Shown piece by piece: positions 56,665 through 64,000 of a DNA stretch of 64,000 nucleotides (positions are counted from its first letter, which is position 1; each line of letters begins with the position of its first letter). Under the pieces are notes generated by a model. That model ran no database searches and was not told where the DNA came from. It saw only the letters and a program-made list of their open reading frames with translations. The DNA is from Pseudomonas sp. BCA17 (GTDB lineage Bacteria; Pseudomonadota; Gammaproteobacteria; Pseudomonadales; Pseudomonadaceae): positions 1,054,001 to 1,118,000 of the forward strand of contig NZ_SGWI01000001.1 in the NCBI RefSeq assembly GCF_004519405.1, read 5' to 3'. Position numbers and translations under genes: made by a program.

Positions 56665-57480
56665 ATGACTAACTCAGCCCTGGCCGAGCGCACCGAAACT
56701 CGGCAGGTCGCCAGCCCGGCGGCCACCAACGAATCAACCGCGATGCTGACAATGATCCAGCGGGCCGCGACCGACCCGGCGTTCGATGCAGACAAAATGC
56801 AGAAGATGATGGAGATGTACGAGCGCCACACGGATCGCACGGCAGCAGCAGCCTTTAACGCCGCGATGGTTCGGGCTCAAGCGGAAATCGGTCCCGTATT
56901 TCGTGACAAGTTCAACGCCCAAACGAGTAGCGCCTATGCGGCTCTTGAGTCGATTGATCGCAAGATTTCACCGGTCTACACGCTCCACGGATTTTCGCTG
57001 TCGTTTGGCACTGGCGATAGCCCACTGGTCGGTCACATCCGCACTGTCTGCGACTGCATGCATGAGGCTGGGCACACAAAGACCTATCACGTCGATCTTC
57101 CTATCGACTCTGCGGGCATCAAAGGTAGCGTGAACAAGACCGGGGTTCATGCAGCAGGATCTACCTTCAGTTACGCCCGTCGCTACCTGACAATGATGAT
57201 TTTCAATGTTGTGCTGACGAACGAGGATAACGACGGAAACGGCGAAGAGGTCCAGCCCCACAGCCTTGGTGAGCTGATGAATGAGTGGATTCCGAAGGCC
57301 TACGCCGCCGACTCCAAAGAATCACTCACGGCAATTTGGCAAGAGGGCGTAAAGGCCTCTAAGGACCTGAAAGCCACCGACAATAAGACCGCGACTGACC
57401 TCTACGAAGCATTGAAAGTAGCGGTAACCACTCGCGGCACGCAGCTCAGCGCAGCGCCGCAAGAAGGAGTAAGCCAATGA
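56665..57480 (+). CDS. erf: ERF-family single-strand annealing protein
   Basis: 271 residues from ATG 56665. RAQAEIGPVFRDKFNAQTSSAYAALESIDRKISPVYTLHGFSLSFG and GSTFSYARRYLTMMIFNVV are ERF signatures. Acts with the YqaJ exonuclease in phage recombination. Stop overlaps the next start (ATGA). Confidence 0.95.
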   Translation: MTNSALAERTETRQVASPAATNESTAMLTMIQRAATDPAFDADKMQKMMEMYERHTDRTAAAAFNAAMVRAQAEIGPVFRDKFNAQTSSAYAALESIDRKISPVYTLHGFSLSFGTGDSPLVGHIRTVCDCMHEAGHTKTYHVDLPIDSAGIKGSVNKTGVHAAGSTFSYARRYLTMMIFNVVLTNEDNDGNGEEVQPHSLGELMNEWIPKAYAADSKESLTAIWQEGVKASKDLKATDNKTATDLYEALKVAVTTRGTQLSAAPQEGVSQ

Positions 57481-58244
57481 TCATCGTCAACTGCACACAA
57501 GGCTCCGCTGAATGGCTACAGGCCCGCGCCGGGGTCATCACCGCAAGCATGTTCAGCACCGCCCGCTCCAAGGTTAACGGACTGACAGCACAACAGAAGA
57601 TCTACGTCGACGCCATGCTGGCCGGGCACAGCGAAAGCAAATCCCGCGACCTGGCCGGGTACAAGGCTGGGCCAAAAGCAGAGGTCGTTCAGCGCGCTCT
57701 AGATGGGGAGAAAGTCGGCGAGCCATCTAACGCCGCGCTTACCTATGCCTTTGAGCTGGCGGTTGAGCGGATCGGCGGTGCGCCGCTGGATGGCGGGTTC
57801 GAAACTTGGCAGATGCGCCGAGGGCATGAACTGGAGCCGGAAGCCCGCATGGAACACGAAATTCAGACGGGCTTGATCGTCACACAGGTCGGACTGGTGA
57901 AGACTGACGATGGCGTCTTCGGCGCCAGCGCGGACGGATTCATCGGCGAGGACGGCGGTGCTGAGTACAAGTGCTTCCTAGCCCCTGACAAGCTTCGCGC
58001 CTTCCACATCGACAACGATGCCAGCGAGGTCATCGACCAGGTGCAGGGTTGTATGTGGATCGCCGACAAAAAGTGGTGGCACATCGGAATGTACTGCCCA
58101 CTACTGAAGCCGGTAGGCCGCCAGCTCTGGTGGAAAGAGTTCAAGCGCGACGACGACTACATCGAAAGCCTTGAGGAAGACCTGTGGGAATTCAAGCTGC
58201 TGGTCGACGGGTACGAGGCGGCACTCAGGAGCAAAGCAGCATGA
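57477..58244 (+). CDS. YqaJ-type phage exonuclease
   Basis: 255 residues. WLQARAGVITASMFSTARSK (start of the domain), AGSADGF-type segment FGASADGFIGEDGGAEYKCFLA with Asp/Glu/Lys catalytic residues, and VIDQVQGCMWIADKKWW. Lambda-exonuclease-like; makes 3' single strands for ERF. Confidence 0.95.
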   Translation: MIIVNCTQGSAEWLQARAGVITASMFSTARSKVNGLTAQQKIYVDAMLAGHSESKSRDLAGYKAGPKAEVVQRALDGEKVGEPSNAALTYAFELAVERIGGAPLDGGFETWQMRRGHELEPEARMEHEIQTGLIVTQVGLVKTDDGVFGASADGFIGEDGGAEYKCFLAPDKLRAFHIDNDASEVIDQVQGCMWIADKKWWHIGMYCPLLKPVGRQLWWKEFKRDDDYIESLEEDLWEFKLLVDGYEAALRSKAA

Positions 58245-58759
58245 TCAGCCCAGAACTCAGCACCATCCGCCAAAAGGATCTAGACCGCGACTGGATCGCC
58301 CGCGCCATGGCCGAATACGAAGGCCGTGACACCCTCGAAACACTTCCAATGCAGGTCCGCGACGCTGACTTCGGCACGATGTTCAACGGAAAGGCTAAGG
58401 ATGGTTCGCGGGCCGAGCCTAACCCTTCGCTGGAATCCAAGATTGCGGAAGCAGCGCCAACGCTGACTGTCACCGAGGCCATGAAGACGTTCCACCTCAG
58501 TGAGCGCGATTTAAAGCTGTTGGCGTCCCGCATGGGCTTCAAGTTCAAGCGCGGCTACACCACCAACCAGGGGCACAAGGCTGCCGACGGCCCAATGGTT
58601 GAGCGGATCATTGCCCTGCGCGACGTAGGCCTGAGCCGCTCCAAGGTCATGAAGCAGACCGGCATGTGTTACGAGAAATTCCACCGTCTGCTGAAGGACT
58701 ACAAGATCGAATTCCCGGCGCTCCCGTTTCACCTAAGGAACGGAAAGATCAAGCCTTGA
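58241..58759 (+). CDS. HTH-containing early protein
   Basis: 172 residues from ATG 58241, overlapping the YqaJ stop. C-terminal half has two helix-turn-helix-like segments (TVTEAMKTFHLSERDLKLLASRMGF and RDVGLSRSKVMKQTGMCYEKFHRLL). Possibly a DNA-binding regulator. Family not recognised. Confidence 0.72.
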   Translation: MISPELSTIRQKDLDRDWIARAMAEYEGRDTLETLPMQVRDADFGTMFNGKAKDGSRAEPNPSLESKIAEAAPTLTVTEAMKTFHLSERDLKLLASRMGFKFKRGYTTNQGHKAADGPMVERIIALRDVGLSRSKVMKQTGMCYEKFHRLLKDYKIEFPALPFHLRNGKIKP

Positions 58760-58840
58760 AACGATCCATAGCCCGACCCCAGCAACGCAAACGACAAACC
58801 TGGCTCGCACTGCCGGCCAGCGGAATAGAAGAGGTAGGCA

Positions 58841-59152
58841 ATGGCCATGGATCAACAAGCGCGATCAGCAAAGAGCGCGGCGAAACGCAAGGAGCTTGGC
58901 GAGGAAGAGCTCCGGCACAGGGTGCGGGCTGGCGAGAAGCGGATGCTCGCTGACCTCATGGCCTGGACTGAAGACACTGAGCAGGCCTCAGTAATGGCCG
59001 GCTCCCTTCGCTATGTCCACTCACTAGGCCGCGATGGTGCGCGTGAAGCGCTACGTTCGCGCCACAAAATCGAAGTAAACGAAAACGTGGCGGCAGAACT
59101 CTACGCCATCGGCCAGCGCCAAGCATCACGGCTCGACGCCGAAGAAGCATAA
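58841..59152 (+). CDS. Early protein of unknown function
   Basis: 103 residues, AGAGGTAG before ATG 58841. Basic N-terminus then helical (ADLMAWTEDTEQASVMAGSLRYVHSLGRDGAREALRSRHKIEV). Similar small proteins occur in Pseudomonas phages. No function assigned. Confidence 0.7.
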   Translation: MAMDQQARSAKSAAKRKELGEEELRHRVRAGEKRMLADLMAWTEDTEQASVMAGSLRYVHSLGRDGAREALRSRHKIEVNENVAAELYAIGQRQASRLDAEEA

Positions 59153-59193
59153 CCCACCCTACTCGCTGCATCCGGTATACGCAGGTTTGGTAA

Positions 59194-59853
59194 TTAAGCA
59201 ATCCTTCGGCAGAACTCCGCAAGTCCTGGAACGGTGAATGGGCCAGGACTCACGAACTGCCCCCGAGGTCCCGGCCAGAAAAACCTAAACTCTTGCTGGT
59301 CTTCATATTGATCTGGTGGCTTAACAAATGCTGGCCGACCCGGTGCCTGTTGAGTGCCCGTGAAATGTCTTTGCCTATAAACAATCGGCCCGAACTGGCC
59401 CTGCCCCGTTTGCCACCTTCGGAACAGCTCAGCATTCAAGAGCAGAAAGAACGCCTCAGGGTTATTAATCTCCGCACAGTGTTTGCCAAAGTCGTCAGTA
59501 AGTTTCTCTTCGGCAAATCCTGATGTCATACAAAGGACGTACCCATCCGTCGAACGCACGACAGTATTATTAGTGATCGTATTGTTTTTGCAGGTCTCAT
59601 CCATCTCAATGCCGGACATCGCCGCGACATAGGCAAATTCAGGATTGCTTATATCTCCCGTGATCGGAGCTCCAGAATTGTAGGTCTGCATACCTTCGCC
59701 TACATCTCGTTGCTGTTTGTTTTCGTGTCTCCGGCACTTGTCGAGGGTGCTTAGATAAATCTTTCCAGAAACGAACTGATCCACATGATCGGGATCGTTC
59801 ATGTACCTATAAAGCTTATCCGGCCAAGCTATCGAACCACTGTTAAAAGCCAT
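59194..59853 (-). CDS. DUF2971-like protein, opposite-strand cargo
   Basis: 219 residues from ATG 59853 with AAGGAGCG upstream. KLYRYMNDPDHVDQFVSGKIYLSTLDKCRRHE at the N-terminus and FVKPPDQYEDQQEFRFFW near the C-terminus follow the layout of DUF2971 proteins, some of which belong to anti-phage modules. Lower GC than its neighbours and opposite orientation suggest a separately acquired lysogenic gene. Function inferred only. Confidence 0.62.
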   Translation of the reverse strand: MAFNSGSIAWPDKLYRYMNDPDHVDQFVSGKIYLSTLDKCRRHENKQQRDVGEGMQTYNSGAPITGDISNPEFAYVAAMSGIEMDETCKNNTITNNTVVRSTDGYVLCMTSGFAEEKLTDDFGKHCAEINNPEAFFLLLNAELFRRWQTGQGQFGPIVYRQRHFTGTQQAPGRPAFVKPPDQYEDQQEFRFFWPGPRGQFVSPGPFTVPGLAEFCRRIA

Positions 59854-59951
59854 ACCCGCTCCTTGATCCGGCTCCATGCCGGTCACCCGTAATACCCCAT
59901 ATCAACGAATCACGCCAGCCGGCGAGGCAGGCGCACGCTTGGAGATAACCC

Positions 59952-60263
59952 ATGAGCATCCCCGCAAGTGCTTTGAGCGATGAAGAGTGCCTGCACTACG
60001 CGGCGCTTGAGCCCGCCGCCGCTGCTGAGCTTACCCGGCGTTTTACCGCGCAATGTATTGATCCTGGCGCCGAGGCCGAGAGTCTTCGCGAAGATATCCG
60101 CATGCTCGAAAGCCAGGCTGATGATGCTGAAGACGAGCTGGATCGCCTTCGAGACTATGCCGAAGAGGCTCGCAGCTACATCAGGCGCGCAATGAATCAC
60201 GACGAGCACGAAGAGTTGCCGGTGAGCAAGCTTCTTCAGAAAGCCCTCGATTGCCTGGAGTAA
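59952..60263 (+). CDS. Early coiled-coil protein
   Basis: 103 residues, acidic, with a coiled coil at about 40-75 (LREDIRMLESQADDAEDELDRLRDYAEEA). GGAG upstream of ATG 59952. No function assigned. Confidence 0.68.
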   Translation: MSIPASALSDEECLHYAALEPAAAAELTRRFTAQCIDPGAEAESLREDIRMLESQADDAEDELDRLRDYAEEARSYIRRAMNHDEHEELPVSKLLQKALDCLE

Positions 60264-60267
60264 GGCC

Positions 60268-60645
60268 ATGACCACTTTTGCAGTGTTTGGAATGAGCGAG
60301 AACTGGGCTCGCGAAGAGGCCAAAGAGCACACGCCCACCTTCAAAAATGAGGGCGGTAAGCGCATCGACCTGACCGTTTCACAATGGGAGGCCGAGGTGG
60401 AGGTTCAGGTGGCCAAGATCATGGCGGGCAAAAAATGCGTGCGCCTGTCACCGATGTTCGACGCCCCCCAGTACGCACAGCAGTTCATGGACATGGCCCG
60501 AAAGAGCATAGTCTGTCGCGACCTGAAGATCAGGACCAAGGCCGTCCTGGTCGACGCCAAGAAAAAGCCGATCCTGAATGCCAAAACTGGTGCGCCAAAG
60601 GTTGGGTTTGCTGACTGGGTGCCGGAGGCGACTTACGCCGCCTGA
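60268..60645 (+). CDS. Conserved phage protein of unknown function
   Basis: 125 residues from ATG 60268. SENWAREEAKEHTPTFKNEGGKRIDLTVSQWEAEVEVQVAKIMAGKKCVRLSP is of a kind common in Pseudomonas prophages. Five bases after the previous stop. No function assigned. Confidence 0.72.
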   Translation: MTTFAVFGMSENWAREEAKEHTPTFKNEGGKRIDLTVSQWEAEVEVQVAKIMAGKKCVRLSPMFDAPQYAQQFMDMARKSIVCRDLKIRTKAVLVDAKKKPILNAKTGAPKVGFADWVPEATYAA

Positions 60646-60654
60646 CAGCACTGA

Positions 60655-60891
60655 TTAGCGAGCTACGCGCCCAGCAATAAGCCTGGCTCCGACTTCGCGC
60701 CCATCCACCTGCGCCAGGCCACGGTCAACATAGGTTCGGTCACCAGCAACAACCGGCACCACCACCTCACCACCACGCTTTACCTCGACGTTGATACGCC
60801 AGGTCTCCCGGCCTTCCTCGTCCTTGTCGCACTCCATGTAGTTCCAAACCTGAAAGCCTTCGATCTCATCGTAAATATCGTGCTTGGTCAT
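60655..60891 (-). CDS. Small opposite-strand protein of unknown function
   Basis: 78 residues from ATG 60891 behind AGGA. Beta-rich (WRINVEVKRGGEVVVPVVAGDRTYVDRG). Converges with the previous gene. Function unknown. Confidence 0.6.
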   Translation of the reverse strand: MTKHDIYDEIEGFQVWNYMECDKDEEGRETWRINVEVKRGGEVVVPVVAGDRTYVDRGLAQVDGREVGARLIAGRVAR

Positions 60892-61140
60892 GGTCCTGCC
60901 CATTTAGAGGAAGGGGCCATCGTAGCTCAAAGCCAGCCGGCACGGATGAGCGCGTCGACAATGCGAGTGAAATCAAAAAATAGGCGCACCAGCGCCGTAG
61001 TTAATTGAAGCGCGCGAATTAAGCGGTTCATTGAGTTATGTCTCCAAGTTATGGGAGGGACGTTGTCCTTCTACCACTACATGGGACTTCAAAATTCCCC
61101 CCCACTCTGCCGCCCGGGCATGGCCCGGCAAGGACTCCCC

Positions 61141-61788
61141 ATGCCTACAGAAAACCATATCGACTGCCCGGCCTTGCACAGGCGCCGCGAGTTTTACCCT
61201 TACGGTGACCGCGTTCCACGCACCGTGCGGATGCTCAAGACGGTTACTGCCGACCTTATGCCGCGTATCGGGCTCGCTTACATCCGAGGCGAACATCCGG
61301 TTGCAGAGGCTGGACACAGTTATCCGGCTTGGACAAACAGCCTCGGCGCCGTAGCAGCGGTGATGCCTGATGGATCGCGCCTTGGGCTGCGCAAGGAAGA
61401 GTTCGAGGTCGACACCTGGCACGACCTCTCGCCGGTGCCAGCAGCGTCCGGCGTAACCCTCCAGGCCGCCCGCGCCAACCGCGTCTACGTGGCCGGGCCC
61501 ATGACGGGTATCGCCGACTTCAACTACCCGGCCTTCAACGCCGTGGCCGACCAGCTGAGACCCCTCGGCTACGAAGTCGAGAACCCCGCCGATCACGGCG
61601 TCGTCGAGGGTGCGCAGTGGGGTGACTACATGGCCTACGACCTGACCCGCCTGGGCCTATGCGGAATGATTGCCCTGCTGCCCGACTGGGAGAAGTCGCA
61701 AGGCGCACGCCTGGAAGTCCTGATCGCCGAGAAGCTCGGCATGAAGGTAGTGGATGCCCATGATCTGGTAACGAGGGAGGCTGTATGA
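61141..61788 (+). CDS. DUF4406-domain protein (nucleoside deoxyribosyltransferase-like fold)
   Basis: 215 residues from ATG 61141 with AAGGACT upstream. The C-terminal 95 residues (RVYVAGPMTGIADFNYPAFNAVADQLRPLGYEVENPADHG, then ALLPDWEKSQGARLEVLIAEKLGMKV) match DUF4406. The N-terminal 115 residues are a separate unknown domain. May act on nucleotides; substrate unknown. Confidence 0.78.
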   Translation: MPTENHIDCPALHRRREFYPYGDRVPRTVRMLKTVTADLMPRIGLAYIRGEHPVAEAGHSYPAWTNSLGAVAAVMPDGSRLGLRKEEFEVDTWHDLSPVPAASGVTLQAARANRVYVAGPMTGIADFNYPAFNAVADQLRPLGYEVENPADHGVVEGAQWGDYMAYDLTRLGLCGMIALLPDWEKSQGARLEVLIAEKLGMKVVDAHDLVTREAV

Positions 61789-62126
61789 GCAATCAATGGA
61801 AACTGGTGCCAGCGGCGTGGCTTGATCCAGATAGCATCCAACGGGGTGAGATCCTTTCGGCGCAGGCAAAGAAGAACAGCGACTTCCTCGGCCAGCAGGA
61901 TCGGGCTGCACGCTTCAGCGTTCCTCTCTACGAACATCCCGATGCGGCTGAAGTTGCGCGACTGAACGCCGAGCGTGACGCCCTGCAGGTTCTCCTGACA
62001 GCAGCGGATGAGCGGGCGGATTTGCTGAGCGATCTTCTCTTAAGAACACTCGCCTACTACACGGAGTCTTGCTTCCCTGAGGATTTGCTCTTGGAGGTCA
62101 AATCCGCGCTCAAGGTGATCCCATGA
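61785..62126 (+). CDS. Early protein of unknown function
   Basis: 113 residues, overlapping the DUF4406 gene (ATGA). WKLVPAAWLDPDSIQRGEIL...FSVPLYEHPDAAEVARLNAERDALQVLL is a frequent pattern in phage early proteins of unknown role. Confidence 0.7.
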   Translation: MSNQWKLVPAAWLDPDSIQRGEILSAQAKKNSDFLGQQDRAARFSVPLYEHPDAAEVARLNAERDALQVLLTAADERADLLSDLLLRTLAYYTESCFPEDLLLEVKSALKVIP

Positions 62127-62182
62127 AATACCAACTCCCCGCCTACTGCTGGTGCCTGCTGGCACTGGCACAACTGATTTGA
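62123..62182 (+). CDS. 19-residue hydrophobic peptide, possibly a coupling peptide
   Basis: ATG 62123 overlaps the previous stop (ATGA); encodes MKYQLPAYCWCLLALAQLI. Could be a mini membrane protein or only a translational link to the gene at 62194. Weak call. Confidence 0.35.
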   Translation: MKYQLPAYCWCLLALAQLI

Positions 62183-62193
62183 TGAGGTGATTT

Positions 62194-62430
62194 ATGAGTG
62201 GAATGAATGTAAGCGGAAACATCATGGTACAGGAGGCGCAGCACGCCGGTTTTGAGGCGCATGTTTACCCCTCTCGTGTTGCCGCTGCGATTCAGCTTCT
62301 GCGCGTTGAGATCCGGCGCTCTCAAAATGAGATAGCGAAAATCGGTGAGATTGAGTCGCTTGTGGCTCAGCTTATCGCAGACGAACGCACAGAATTGGAG
62401 TGCGGCAATGACCACCAACCAAACGATTGA
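62194..62430 (+). CDS. Small early protein of unknown function
   Basis: 78 residues; GAGGTGA upstream of ATG 62194. Helical (VAAAIQLLRVEIRRSQNEIAKIGEIESLVAQLIADE). Overlaps the next gene by 23 bases. Confidence 0.68.
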   Translation: MSGMNVSGNIMVQEAQHAGFEAHVYPSRVAAAIQLLRVEIRRSQNEIAKIGEIESLVAQLIADERTELECGNDHQPND

Positions 62431-63037
62431 CGGCGTGCTGGTATCGCGTGAGCTGTTGCGCAGGGTTTCCAACCCTTACGCACCCAAAGGCCAGGAGCTG
62501 GCCCGTGCAGAGCTGCGCGCCCTGCTGGATGCGCCTGCCTCGGCGAGTGATGGGGTCAACTGGAAGGCCGTAGCGAACGAGCAAATGGGGATTATACAAG
62601 CGCTCAAGTCCGACAACGCTAAGCTCGCTGACGACCGTACAAGGCTTTCGGCTGAGCTTGAAACTCTGCGCCCAGCGTACAAGAGCGTTCTTGCGCAACT
62701 GGATGCCGCCCAGCCCCAGGGCGAGCATACCGCAGTGGGGTTCCTGGAAAGGATGCTGAAAGGCTCGGGGGATGATCGTCTGGAGGCATGGCAGGGAGAA
62801 ATGGCCATGCTGCTGGAACACATCGCCGAGCAGCCCGCGCCGGTAGCGGTTCAATCGCTGGAAATTGTTGGGCGCCAGTGCTTTCCATCGGAGGCCATGA
62901 AAGCCGTTCAGGGTTATCGCAAAGAGCCATGGGTAGATGGCGATGCTGGTCAGGTGCCATCGATACCAGGGTTCTACCGCGTCGAGCCGCTTGTACGCCT
63001 TTCCGATGTGTTACGCCTGGTCGCGATATCCCGATAG
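62408..63037 (+). CDS. Early protein of unknown function
   Basis: 209 residues from ATG 62408 behind GGAG. VSRELLRRVSNPYAPKGQELARAELRALLDAP begins a pattern common in phage early genes; a coiled-coil centre follows. No function assigned. Confidence 0.7.
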   Translation: MTTNQTIDGVLVSRELLRRVSNPYAPKGQELARAELRALLDAPASASDGVNWKAVANEQMGIIQALKSDNAKLADDRTRLSAELETLRPAYKSVLAQLDAAQPQGEHTAVGFLERMLKGSGDDRLEAWQGEMAMLLEHIAEQPAPVAVQSLEIVGRQCFPSEAMKAVQGYRKEPWVDGDAGQVPSIPGFYRVEPLVRLSDVLRLVAISR

Positions 63038-63048
63038 GAGCGCTTTTT

Positions 63049-63372
63049 CTAAGTATTTGAGTTCGGCGGTGAGCCGGACCTAGGTAGTCGCTCAAGTTTA
63101 CGAGCGGTAGCAGGCGGGGCCTTTATACGTGCTCTATCCAAACCCCTGGCCAGAGCGCTTGTCATCGTCTCACCAGGCAAAGTTTCAGGCGTTTCCTCAA
63201 AGAGCATTTTCCCACGCGCCCCGTAAACCCCGATGAACATTTCCGTTCTGCCGAGAAGCGACATGCGGACTTGTACATTTAAAAGCGTGCCATTCGGCTG
63301 ACGCTCGTCTACTGATCGAGTGTGAAGCGAAGGATCAGCCCAATCCCAGAACACCTTGCCCCTGTTTCTCAT
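63049..63372 (-). CDS. Opposite-strand protein of unknown function
   Basis: 107 residues, basic C-terminus (ARKLERLPRSGSPP), beta-rich centre (LLNVQVRMSLLGRTEMFIGVYG). Starts at ATG 63372. No family recognised; coding status moderately supported by length and composition. Confidence 0.55.
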   Translation of the reverse strand: MRNRGKVFWDWADPSLHTRSVDERQPNGTLLNVQVRMSLLGRTEMFIGVYGARGKMLFEETPETLPGETMTSALARGLDRARIKAPPATARKLERLPRSGSPPNSNT

Positions 63373-63497
63373 CTGCGTCGCCCTGAAATTTAGGCGGCGA
63401 TTATGCGACTTGTTATAAGCGGGGCAAAAGCCTGCGCAACAAAAATTTCTCTCATCTCCCCTTCAAAGTCAGCCGCTATAGCGGCAAGGACGAAGTC

Positions 63498-64000
63498 ATG
63501 CCAAAACATCAGCCAGAACTGGCCCGCATCTACAACGTGTTCGGCCTCAGCTCAAACCATGAGCTGTCGACCCTGCTGGTCAATATCGAAAACACGAAGC
63601 GCTTCTCCGATCTGTTGCACGCAGTTGAGCGCGAGTTTTTCATGGTGCCCGGCGAGCCATCTGATGAGCCCGAAGACACAGGGCATCCGGTAGATGACGA
63701 CTGCCTGGTAAATAGCTGGGGGTCGACACAGGCTGAGTACCTCAAGCAATTCAAGGCAGCATTACCGATAGCTGCCGCGAACTCGATACCCGCCTATGAG
63801 GCGCTCGTGACCGGTGAAAAGTGGTCGCTGGACGGCGAAAACGGCTCCTGGGATTACGACAGCCTCGACGAACTGCTTGAGGACAACTACGGCCACGACA
63901 GCGATGGCGATGGGCATCCGGCCAGCTACCGGCCTGGCCTATATGAAGGCGGTACGGTCTATCGCGGGGTTGTCTGCAAGGACGACCCCGCGTGCTTCCT
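63498..64000 (+). CDS. Acidic early protein, incomplete at right edge
   Basis: 167 residues present from ATG 63498 with AAGGACG upstream. Acidic (EPSDEPEDTGHPVDDD; DSLDELLEDNYGHDSDGDGH), starts MPKHQPELARIYNVFGLSSNHELSTLL. No domain recognised; the C-terminus is outside the window. Confidence 0.7.
   Translation, partial: MPKHQPELARIYNVFGLSSNHELSTLLVNIENTKRFSDLLHAVEREFFMVPGEPSDEPEDTGHPVDDDCLVNSWGSTQAEYLKQFKAALPIAAANSIPAYEALVTGEKWSLDGENGSWDYDSLDELLEDNYGHDSDGDGHPASYRPGLYEGGTVYRGVVCKDDPACF

Larger units (their letters stand above)
9559..64000. mobile_element. Large lambda-like prophage (left end near 9.6 kb, right end outside the window)
   Basis: From the folD terminator to the right edge all recognisable genes are phage genes or phage cargo: endolysin and spanins, tail, head, terminase, holin, replication, Cro/CI immunity region, ERF/YqaJ recombination genes. 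Order and divergent early control match lambda-type phages, written here inverted. No integrase, excisionase or right attachment site is seen, so at least 54 kb is present and the element runs on. The structural genes look intact, so it may be functional. Confidence 0.95.

Noticed and set aside
58756..58953. TTG-started frame between the HTH gene and the 58841 gene
   Set aside because: Overlaps the 58841 gene in another frame, has arginine/glycine-rich shadow composition and no ribosome site.

Overview
The window is a Pseudomonas chromosome segment (fluorescens-group-like) carrying most of one large lambda-like prophage. Positions 1-9558 are conserved host sequence. On the minus strand they hold tig, clpP, clpX, lon, hupB and the 5' part of ppiD, with a tRNA block (His, Leu, His, Arg) and a plus-strand folD beyond tig. 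This protease/chaperone order and its closeness to folD and the tRNAs are typical of Pseudomonas. From about 9.56 kb to the right edge everything reads as phage. No integrase and no right attachment site are seen, so the prophage continues past 64000.

The prophage has a lambda-like plan, read mostly on the minus strand from about 47.5 kb down to 13.3 kb. It starts with a Cro-like gene, a regulator, a Bro-N antirepressor and a replication gene containing five 16-bp palindromic iterons (an apparent origin). Next come a helicase-loader-like gene, NinG and a gene in the position of Q. After these lies a cargo block: a Com-like zinc-finger regulator, an unknown protein, a colicin-M-like bacteriocin and a four-TM candidate immunity protein. 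The late genes follow: holins, terminase, portal, head and tail genes, including a tail chaperone pair with a GGGAAAC frameshift site, then tape measure, L, K, I and J, tail fibres, and finally endolysin and Rz/Rz1. At the left end sits a DNA-damage cluster (umuDC, an HMCES/YedK-type gene, and an SOS-box gene).

The immunity region spans 47.5-51.3 kb. cI, divergent from cro, has an autocleavage domain. Three operators lie between them, and two related operators lie over a second promoter (pL) at 51.3 kb. Between cI and pL, roughly where lambda carries rexAB, there is a two-gene module that matches a Kiwa defence system (kwaA/kwaB). An SOS-regulated DUF1654 gene sits next to pL.

The pL operon reads rightward from 51.3 kb to the edge. 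Its long leader contains a perfect boxA and two hairpins with nearly identical apical sequences. It then carries many small genes, a coiled-coil protein, an ERF-type annealing protein, a YqaJ exonuclease, and several opposite-strand cargo genes (TonB-C-like lipoprotein, exported protein, DUF2971-like protein).

The most interesting observations are the colicin-M-like gene with Phe in place of the catalytic His and its probable immunity gene; the duplicated com 3' end with a conserved hairpin in front of both downstream genes; the Kiwa module in the immunity region; the twin leader hairpins; and two families of hairpin/ribosome-binding-site modules repeated through the early and late operons. 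Functional calls come from reading motifs by eye; no database search was run.
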